DNA of 64,000 nt from Lewinellaceae bacterium (GTDB lineage Bacteria > Bacteroidota > Bacteroidia > Chitinophagales > Saprospiraceae): the NCBI GenBank assembly GCA_016708875.1, contig JADJFA010000013.1, positions 1-64,000 on the forward strand. The letters run 5' to 3'. This document shows, piece after piece, positions 18,831 to 25,849 of the stretch. Positions within the stretch are counted from its first letter, which is position 1; the number at the start of each line of letters is the position of its first letter. A program made the translations under genes and the position numbers. Below the pieces are notes generated by a model that saw only the letters and a list, made by a program, of their open reading frames with translations, was not told where the DNA came from and searched no databases.

Positions 18831-18870
18831 TTCTTGGCGTACCTTGCGGCTTCATCTGCCTCCTCCAACC

Positions 18871-20001
18871 TTGACCATCGCATTCGACGCAAAACGCTAT
18901 TTTAACAATGCCACGGGCCTCGGCTTCTATAGCCGGACACTGCTGGAAGGATTGCGCCGTTTTTATCCGGAACACCAGTACCTGCTCTACACGCCTTATA
19001 ACAAAGGAGAATTCGCGGCGTCTGACGATGGCATACGATTGCCCGATTCCTGGCTGGGGCGAAGCTTTCACCCTTTGTGGCGAAGCAGGGGCATTACCCG
19101 ACAGTTGCAGCGGGACGGTGTGGAGGTTTTTCACGGCTTGAGCCACGAACTTCCCCTGGGTTTACGAAGGGCCGGCATACGAGGTGTGGTCTCGGTGCAT
19201 GACCTGATTTTTCTGCGTTACCCGAATCTATATCCGGCTGTAGACCGGTTTTTTTACAAGCAAAAATACCTTCGTGCAGCGGTGCAAGCGGATTGCGTGG
19301 TGGCCATCAGTGAGCAAACCAAGGCTGATTTACAGGAGTTTTTTAAAATTCCGGCCCACAATGTTCAAGTAATTGGTCAATCCTGCGACGCTGCATTCGA
19401 GCGGCTCAGTCTTCGACATTTGCCTGAACGAGCGGCGCTGCCATTTCCCCAAGGGCTTAAGTTGCCGGACTCAGACTACCTCATTTCTGTTGGCAGTCTC
19501 ACGCCCAGAAAGAATTGGCACAAATTGCTCGACGCACTTTTTTTGCTAAAAAATCAGGGACTTGAGGTTCCATTGGTGGCAGTTGGTTCTGGCAAAAGTG
19601 CCTACGCCACAAGCCTGCGCGTGCAAGCCAAAAGGCTGGGATTGCAAGTGTATTGGCTTGACCATCATGTGCCTACGCATGAACTCGCCGTGTTGTACCG
19701 CAGGGCCGCGGCCTTAGTGTATCCCTCTCTGTTTGAGGGTTTTGGCATCCCGATTTTGGAAGCGATGACGGTGGGTATTCCGGTGGTGACCACCCGGGGA
19801 GGCTGTTTCGAAGAGGTGGGCGGCCCGGCTGCGCTTTACGCCAATCCTAATGATGCGGCGGATTTGGCCGAACAAATTTCGAAGGTGTTTGACACGACCA
19901 TTCGCACAGCCTTGATTTCAAAAATGCCCGCGCAAATTGAGCAGTTTTCTCCTGAAAAAATATGCGCTGCGTGGATGGGAGTATATCAAAGCAGAAGCTG
20001 A
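18871..20001 (+). CDS. Glycosyltransferase, GT4 family
   Basis: A 376-residue protein with the two-domain GT-B layout. The N-terminal part has FDAKRYFNNATGLGFYSRTL, and the C-terminal part SVGSLTPRKNWHKLLDA, then YPSLFEGFGIPILEAM, where the two glutamates (E-x7-E) bind the nucleotide of the sugar donor. It moves a sugar from a nucleotide donor to an acceptor in the cytoplasm, probably for polysaccharide or glycolipid synthesis; no other cell-envelope sugar genes are adjacent. The start is taken as TTG 18871, since the open frame further upstream crosses the palindrome at 18800. The left arm of a long inverted repeat overlaps its last codons. Confidence 0.87.
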   Translation: MTIAFDAKRYFNNATGLGFYSRTLLEGLRRFYPEHQYLLYTPYNKGEFAASDDGIRLPDSWLGRSFHPLWRSRGITRQLQRDGVEVFHGLSHELPLGLRRAGIRGVVSVHDLIFLRYPNLYPAVDRFFYKQKYLRAAVQADCVVAISEQTKADLQEFFKIPAHNVQVIGQSCDAAFERLSLRHLPERAALPFPQGLKLPDSDYLISVGSLTPRKNWHKLLDALFLLKNQGLEVPLVAVGSGKSAYATSLRVQAKRLGLQVYWLDHHVPTHELAVLYRRAAALVYPSLFEGFGIPILEAMTVGIPVVTTRGGCFEEVGGPAALYANPNDAADLAEQISKVFDTTIRTALISKMPAQIEQFSPEKICAAWMGVYQSRS

Positions 20002-20140
20002 GTTGTCATCCTGTCGGGACCTGTCCGCATCAAGTGCGCTTTGGTCGAGTATTTGCACCTTAGAGTGCTCGGTAGGGCTAGTACTCGGCCAAAGCGCACT
20101 TGATGCGGACAGGTCCCGACGGATGACAACTCAGCTTCTG
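19992..20140. repeat. Very long inverted repeat (about 59-bp arms) between convergent genes
   Basis: Left arm 19992-20051 and right arm 20082-20140 are reverse complements except for one extra T and one T/C difference. Between them lie 30 bases (TTTGCACCTTAGAGTGCTCG and on). The left arm begins inside the last codons of the glycosyltransferase. RNA from either strand would fold into a very stable hairpin, so it can act as a two-way terminator for the glycosyltransferase and the SPFH gene. The near-perfect match over 59 bases is longer than a usual terminator. No transposase is present. Confidence 0.75.
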
Positions 20141-20179
20141 TTGAATATTCAGGATATTATCGGGTATTCGTCAACACCC

Positions 20180-21100
20180 CTACCCATTATTCTGCCCAGA
20201 AAAATCCATCTTGTTGAGTGCCATCAGCTCCTTCATGGTCTTCTGCATCCCGTCCACCGAACCGTCGAGGAAGATGACGTTGCCCTTGCCATGCTCGGTA
20301 AAGTTCTTGATTGCTTCTGTCCACATCGAGAACAGGATGACAGAAGTGTCGAGGTTGGCTGTCTGCATTTCTTTGGCGGCCTGGCTCATACCTTTAGCTA
20401 CTTCTTCGCGGAAAAGTGCCACGGCTTGACCACGCATTTGTGCGGCGGTACGCTCTGCTTCAGCAGAAATTTTGATGGCGTTGCCCTCGGCCTCGGCGGC
20501 TTTGGTTTTGGTAATCAACAAGGCCTGACCCTCATTCTCAGCAGCCGCTTTCAGGTTGTTGGCAGCCACGATTTTGGACATGGAGCGCATAACTTCTTCG
20601 TCGAAAGTGATGTCGTTGATTTGCAGGTCAATGAGGTGAAAACCCCAGTCTTCGAGCATGTGGTCAATGTTGACCTTTACAGCATCGGTGATTTCGCGGC
20701 GAAGCGAAAGCACTTCCTGTTGTTTTTTGGTGGCCACAAACGAGCGGATACTGCCCTCTACGGTACGTGTCAGCGTAGCCATAAAATCGCGGTCGCCCAC
20801 GAATCGGAAAGCCACTTTTTTCACGGTTTCTTCTGCATTGTCCATCACGGAAAAAAGCAGCAGGGAAGTGAAATGCACATTGGCCTGGTCAATCGTTACG
20901 GCTTGGAAATTGAGTTCTACCGCCCGGTTTTGCACCGAAATACGCTTGAAAATCTGTTCGATGATCGGGATACGGAAACTCAGTCCCGGGTAGAGCGTCC
21001 GATTGTATTTGCCAAAAATGGTGGTAATGGCAACCGTGCCTTGCTGTACGGTGACGAGGCTCAGAAATATGAGCACAATGACAATTGGAATGTAATACAT
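20180..21100 (-). CDS. SPFH-domain (stomatin/prohibitin-like) membrane protein
   Basis: A 306-residue protein with one N-terminal membrane helix (YYIPIVIVLIFLSLVTV) followed by a SPFH domain (QQGTVAITTIFGKYNRTL, PGLSFRIP, then VQNRAVELNFQAVTIDQANV). After it comes the alanine/glutamate-rich coiled coil (AAENEGQALLITKTKAAEAE) typical of stomatins. These proteins form large rings that organise membrane microdomains and protect or regulate proteases. I chose the ATG at 21100 because the 28 residues before it in the open frame are not hydrophobic. No NfeD-like partner is adjacent. It stands alone, convergent with the glycosyltransferase gene. Confidence 0.9.
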   Translation of the reverse strand: MYYIPIVIVLIFLSLVTVQQGTVAITTIFGKYNRTLYPGLSFRIPIIEQIFKRISVQNRAVELNFQAVTIDQANVHFTSLLLFSVMDNAEETVKKVAFRFVGDRDFMATLTRTVEGSIRSFVATKKQQEVLSLRREITDAVKVNIDHMLEDWGFHLIDLQINDITFDEEVMRSMSKIVAANNLKAAAENEGQALLITKTKAAEAEGNAIKISAEAERTAAQMRGQAVALFREEVAKGMSQAAKEMQTANLDTSVILFSMWTEAIKNFTEHGKGNVIFLDGSVDGMQKTMKELMALNKMDFSGQNNG

Positions 21101-21308
21101 GGTGTGGGTAAGTTTGATTTTGATTGGCAAAGGTGAAGGTTCAAAACTTGCATCGCAAGGGCAGGGATCAAATTCTCCGACCAATCGCTTCGTTTAGAGC
21201 CGTGAAAATCGGAAAATATTCGGCGATGGCACTGATTTTCTCTAGCGCAACATTATTTCTCATGCGCTCCGCGTTCTGACTGATAATTTTTGCCCAATCA
21301 TTTCTAAA

Positions 21309-21316
21309 TATCTTTG
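21309..21316 (+). promoter_or_regulatory. -7 box (TATCTTTG) before the M1 peptidase gene
   Basis: TATCTTTG fits TAnnTTTG and ends 19 bases before the ATG at 21336. A TTTTTG at 21287-21292 may be the upstream element, though at somewhat short spacing. The preceding 21101-21300 shows no other feature. Confidence 0.55.
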
Positions 21317-21335
21317 CCCGAAATCATCGTTTTTT

Positions 21336-22976
21336 ATGACAGTTGCCAAAATATTCGGCTGTTTCGCCCTCCTCTTTTTTGTTCAACTTAGCCACGCCCA
21401 ATCACCCGTTTTTACACAGGACGATACACTGCGTGGCAGTATCACGCCGGAACGCGCATGGTGGGACTTGAATTTTTACAACCTGAAAGTCAAGGTCAAT
21501 CCTGCTGAAAAAAGCATTTCCGGCAGCAATGAAATCCATTATAAGGTGCTGTTTCCCGGCAAGATTATGCAAATTGACCTTCAAACACCGCTTCGTCTCG
21601 AATGTGGAACAGGATGGTCAAGCCCTCGCGGTGACGCAACAGGGCCGCAATGCATACTTCGTCGAACTGAAAAAGGAGCAGTCAAAAGGGTCTCAACAGT
21701 CGGTCACGGTATGGTACTCGGGCATCCCGCGAGAGGCAAAAAACGCTCCCTGGGACGGGGGCTTCAGTTGGAAAGACGATGGAAACGGCCAGCCCTTTAT
21801 CGCTACTTCCTGTCAGGGCCTCGGCGCAAGTGTTTGGTGGCCCTGTAAAGACCATGCGTACGATGAGCCTGATTCTCAGGCAATTTCCGTCACAGTCCCA
21901 ACGACCTTAACCAACGTGTCGAACGGCAGACTACGCGGTGTACGAGACCATGGCGACGGCACGCATACCTTCGATTGGTTCGTGGCCAATCCGATCAATA
22001 ACTATGGCGTAAATGTCAACATCGCTCCATACACACATTTTGCCGACACTTTTCAAGGAGAAAAAGGCTTGCTGACGCTGGATTTCTATGTTTTGCCCCA
22101 AAATCTGGAAAAGGCTAAAGTACAGTTTCAACAGGCAAAATTGACAATCAGGGCATTCGAGCACTGGTTTGGCCCCTATCCTTTTTATGAAGATGGGTAC
22201 AAATTGGTGGAGGTCCCTTATTTGGGCATGGAACACCAAAGTTCGGTTACGTATGGCAACCGTTATATGAACGGCTACCTTGGCAGAGACTTGTCGGGCA
22301 CGGGTTGGGGGCTGAAATGGGATTTTATCATTATCCACGAGTCGGGGCACGAATGGTTTGCCAACAACATCACTTACCGTGACATTGCAGACATGTGGGT
22401 ACATGAGAGTTTTACCAATTACAGCGAAGGACTTTACACAGAATTTCACTTTGGCAAGGAGGCGGGTGCGGAATACATCCGTGGTACGAGGGCAGGCATT
22501 GAGAACCGGCAGCCGATTGTGGGCATATACGGCGTGAACTCAAAGGGTTCGGGCGACATGTACCCCAAGGGAGGGAACATGCTGCACACCATCCGGCAAA
22601 TTGTAGACGACGACGAAAAATGGCGTTCGATCCTGCGGGGACTGAACCGCGATTTTTACCACCAAACCGTGTATGGATCGCAGATAGAGGCCTATATTAT
22701 TCGGCAATCAGGCAAAATCTGGAAAAGGTTTTTGAACAGTACCTGCGCAATACCGAAATCCCGATTTTGGAGTATCAGATAATAAAGGGCAAACTGAAAT
22801 ACCGTTGGACCAACTGCGTGGAAGGCTTTGACATGCCCGTAAAAGTGACGTTGTTACCGGGGAAATACGACTTCATTTATCCTACTACAAAATGGAAAAG
22901 CAGTCGCTGCACTTTGCCCAACAAGGATGATTTTCAGGTGGAGGAGAACTTTTATGTGAAGGCAATGCGTATTTAA
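21336..22976 (+). pseudogene. Secreted M1-family zinc metallopeptidase, two frame breaks
   Basis: Three frames must be joined to read one protein of about 546 residues. The signal peptide and first strands (MTVAKIFGCFALLFFVQLSH) run to about 21595. The catalytic part then reads in a second frame with GMEHQSSVTYG (the exopeptidase loop position) and HESGHEWFANN, the HExxH zinc site, followed by MWVHESFTNYSEGLY giving the third ligand. The tail (NLEKVFEQYLRNTEIPILEY) reads in a third frame from about 22716. The second break sits at an AAAA run, suggesting a missing A. All catalytic residues are present, so the gene may be intact in the cell. M1 enzymes remove N-terminal amino acids; this one is exported. 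Confidence 0.75.
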
Positions 22977-23010
22977 GTAAACATATAAGGCACTTAGGAC
23001 ACATTTAATT

Positions 23011-23087
23011 AACCACAAAAGGCACATAAGGACACATAAGAATTTTGATTTTCAACACTTATGTGTCCTTATGTGCCTTTTGTGGTT
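23011..23087. repeat. 30-bp perfect hairpin between M1 peptidase and receptor genes
   Basis: AACCACAAAAGGCACATAAG continuing to 23040 is the exact reverse complement of 23058-23087, with a 17-base loop. The arm shares its first 15 bases with the hairpin at 9216-9288. It lies between two plus-strand genes, so it could terminate the first or protect its RNA end. Confidence 0.7.
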
Positions 23088-23169
23088 ATAGATAAAACCC
23101 CTTCCTCCATACCCTGCCGTTTCATCTACAGCGAAATTGAAATTCAGGCAGAACCTTCCCTCGTAAAGT

Positions 23170-23177
23170 TACTTTTG
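23170..23177 (+). promoter_or_regulatory. -7 box (TACTTTTG) of the TonB-dependent receptor
   Basis: TACTTTTG fits TAnnTTTG and ends 21 bases before the ATG at 23199, which supports that start over earlier in-frame codons. Confidence 0.55.
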
Positions 23178-23198
23178 CTTCTAAATAAAATAGCAGCC

Positions 23199-25532
23199 AT
23201 GAAGATAGCAGTACAAATACTCGCGATCGCTTTTTCCCTCCTTCTTTCCCAGATTGTTCAGGCCCAAACCCTCCGAGGTACCGTCCGTGATGCCGACAAC
23301 GGCGATGCGGTAACTGGTGCGACCGTGGCACTGCGTTTCAGTAGAGGCGAGGCTACGCCCGTTTCTTTGGCCACCAGCCCTATGGGCGAATTTGTTTTTG
23401 AAAAAATCCGTGCCGGGTATTACAGCGTGGAAATAACTGCAATAGGGTTTGAAAGCCAAACCATTGCAGAAGTAAACGTGGCAGCGGGCAAGGAGCAGGT
23501 ACTCGACGTTGCCTTACGCCGCTCGTCTGCTCAACTTGCTGAAGTGACCATTTCTGCCACGCAGCCCGGTCGCCGTCCGATACTTCCCTTGGGCGAAATC
23601 CCGCTCACCCGCGACCAGACCCTGCGATTCCCGGCCATGTTTTTCGACCCTGCGCGACTCGCCACCGCTTATCCGGGAGTAGCGCAAACAGACGATGGCA
23701 CCAACAGCCTTAGTATCCGTGGCAACAGTCCGGCTTCGGTGCGCTGGCGGCTGGAAGGGGTGGACATCGTGAACCCCAACCACCTGCCCAATGCGGGTAC
23801 TTTTAGTGACCGGCCCGCTGCTGCGAGCGGCGGAATCCTGATGTTTTCAGCGCAATTGCTCGACAATAGTTCGCTGCTCACCGGGGCAATGCCCGCTGGT
23901 TACGGTGATGCGCTGGGTGGCATCATGGACATGAATCTCCGGCGTGGCAACAATCGTCAGCACGAATTCACGGCACAAGCAGGGCTTGTAGGACTGGATT
24001 TGGCTGCCGAAGGGCCGATAGGCAAGAAGGGCAAAAATGCTTATCTGGTCAATTACCGCTACTCCACGGTAGGTCTGTTGGGACAATTGGGCGTTTCGTT
24101 TGGCGACGAGCAGATTCATTTTCAGGACCTTTCATTTAACCTGAATTTTAAGGGCAAACGCGGCGGACAGTGGTCGCTGTTCGGGCTGGGTGGATTGAGT
24201 GAAAACGTCTTCCGTCACAAAACCGACAGCACAGAAATAAAAGCCTACAAGGATTTTTTTGACATTGATTTTGAATCGAGAACGGGGGTGCTGGGGGTGT
24301 CGAATTGGTCGCCATATGGAAAAAATACCTGGGCGAAATTTACCGTGGCGGCCTCTGGTCAAATGACGAATCGAACATCTTCCTCACCCTTTTTCCAACG
24401 AAACAGCTGGGATGATCTGACGGAATCAAAGATTTCTGCGGCTTATTCAATTTCGTATTTAATCAATACCCAGTTCAGGTTAAATCTCGGCACGAGCGCG
24501 ACAAGGCAAAAATTTTCGGCCATTTCCTCGTTTGAGAACCTGGGGATGCGCAGTCCTGACTACGCATATCTTTTATCTCAATCCTGGGCGCAGCTTTCCT
24601 GGAAAAGTATCAGTGACAATACCCAGGCAAACCTTGGCGTACACACCATGTGGTTCAAATCACCCTTCGATCAACAATCCATCGGTTTGGCTGAGCCACG
24701 TGGCTTTGTTTCTCAAAGATTTGGGCAGCACAAATTAATGGCATCTGCAGGTATCTATACCCAAACCCTGCCTCTATGGATTTTAGGGGCAAGCACTGTT
24801 GATGTGATGCGGGCTTCAAAGATCTCTTTGGGATACGTTTGGACCATGTCGCCCAATTGGTCATTGAAAGCAGAGTCGTTTTACCAAGGCATTCTGAGTG
24901 CCCCATACGCTTTGAATCATTTATTTTCTGTAATCAACGTGAGCGAATTTAAGTTGAATGAAAGCTATTATTTCAACCAATTGGACGGTGGAGGTAATCG
25001 AGGAATTGAACTAAGCGCCGAACGCAGGTTGGCCGATGGATGGTTTTTGCTGGCGAATGCAACGCTTATGGATTCAAAATTTCCGGCGCAGAACCCTGAT
25101 TTGCAGGTACAGCTTTTGCGGAGCCGCTGGGACATTGGTCACCTCGCAAATGTCACTTTCGGCAAAGAATGGCAGCGCGAAAAACGCCCGGGCAAGGAAC
25201 GCACCATCGGCTTGAATGCCAGGGCAGTATGGACGGGCGGTGTGCGCGAAGCAGACATTAACCTCCCGGCTTCAAAGGATCAGCGAACTACTATTTTTGA
25301 TGAAACCAGGGGATATTATCGCAGCAATCCCGACTACTTCCGCCTTGACCTGCGCGTCTATTGGCGTAAAAACCTCGGCAACCGCCGCAACAGCACTTTT
25401 GCCCTCGACTTGCAGAATCTGACCGGGCAACAGAATTTGGCCTACCATTATTACGATCCATACACGGACAAAATCGAGACGAAATTTCAACTGGGTACGA
25501 TTCCAAATTTTAGTTGGCGGCTGGAGTTTTAA
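23199..25532 (+). CDS. TonB-dependent outer-membrane receptor with carboxypeptidase-regulatory-like domain
   Basis: A 777-residue protein. The signal peptide (MKIAVQILAIAFSLLLSQI) is followed by a carboxypeptidase-regulatory-like domain (about 25-110, TLRGTVRDADNGDAVTGATV), a plug domain with NSLSIRGNSPASVRWRLEGV near residue 170, and a barrel ending in SWRLEF with a terminal aromatic residue. Such receptors import substrates too large for porins, powered by TonB. There is no SusD partner next to it, so a siderophore, cobalamin or peptide-type substrate is as likely as a glycan. The start is the ATG at 23199, just after the -7 box. Confidence 0.9.
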   Translation: MKIAVQILAIAFSLLLSQIVQAQTLRGTVRDADNGDAVTGATVALRFSRGEATPVSLATSPMGEFVFEKIRAGYYSVEITAIGFESQTIAEVNVAAGKEQVLDVALRRSSAQLAEVTISATQPGRRPILPLGEIPLTRDQTLRFPAMFFDPARLATAYPGVAQTDDGTNSLSIRGNSPASVRWRLEGVDIVNPNHLPNAGTFSDRPAAASGGILMFSAQLLDNSSLLTGAMPAGYGDALGGIMDMNLRRGNNRQHEFTAQAGLVGLDLAAEGPIGKKGKNAYLVNYRYSTVGLLGQLGVSFGDEQIHFQDLSFNLNFKGKRGGQWSLFGLGGLSENVFRHKTDSTEIKAYKDFFDIDFESRTGVLGVSNWSPYGKNTWAKFTVAASGQMTNRTSSSPFFQRNSWDDLTESKISAAYSISYLINTQFRLNLGTSATRQKFSAISSFENLGMRSPDYAYLLSQSWAQLSWKSISDNTQANLGVHTMWFKSPFDQQSIGLAEPRGFVSQRFGQHKLMASAGIYTQTLPLWILGASTVDVMRASKISLGYVWTMSPNWSLKAESFYQGILSAPYALNHLFSVINVSEFKLNESYYFNQLDGGGNRGIELSAERRLADGWFLLANATLMDSKFPAQNPDLQVQLLRSRWDIGHLANVTFGKEWQREKRPGKERTIGLNARAVWTGGVREADINLPASKDQRTTIFDETRGYYRSNPDYFRLDLRVYWRKNLGNRRNSTFALDLQNLTGQQNLAYHYYDPYTDKIETKFQLGTIPNFSWRLEF

Positions 25533-25545
25533 GAGTGGATTTTAC

Positions 25546-25760
25546 GGGGTTGTGTCAAAAGTAAACCATCGCTTTTTGCATAATATTGAGCTTCGCTGTT
25601 GTTGTTGGCGAGGACGCCAACAACGGCAGATTTTTTCAACACACCATTGATTATCAATAGTTTGTTCGGCATTTTTTTCGTTGTTGGCGTCCTCGCCAAC
25701 AACAACGCCGGAGCGGAATCGCTGTAGAAATTGATTCCTTCTTGATTTTGACATAACCCC
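25546..25760. mobile_element. 215-bp element with 15-bp terminal inverted repeats and inner 28-bp palindrome arms
   Basis: GGGGTTGTGTCAAAA at 25546-25560 and TTTTGACATAACCCC at 25746-25760 are inverted copies with one mismatch. Inside, GTTGTTGTTGGCGAGGACGC continuing to 25625 is matched by its reverse complement from 25680. The size and ends fit a MITE-like non-autonomous element. No transposase is encoded and no clear target duplication was found. It lies between the receptor stop and the BamA terminator. Confidence 0.5.
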
Positions 25761-25780
25761 ATTTAAGAAAAAAAGAAAAA

Positions 25781-25811
25781 GGGGCAAGTAATGAATCTCA
25801 TTACTTGCCCC
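25781..25811 (-). terminator. Intrinsic terminator of the BamA gene
   Basis: GGGGCAAGTAATGA and TCATTACTTGCCCC form a perfect 14-bp stem with a three-base loop. On the minus strand it is followed by TTTTTCTTTTTTTCTT. It lies about 40 bases after the bamA stop. Confidence 0.8.
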
Positions 25812-25849
25812 TCTCATCTTATCACTTTATCACTCCATCACTCCATAAT
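25812..25849. repeat. Short-word repeat at the 3' end of bamA
   Basis: The words ATCACTTTATCACTCCATCAC follow one another directly after the bamA stop (minus strand). The same word recurs at 48130-48168. Confidence 0.45.

Noticed and set aside
19937..21136. 399-codon plus-strand open frame
   Set aside because: It is antisense to the SPFH gene and crosses the long inverted repeat; the SPFH frame has clear domain conservation.
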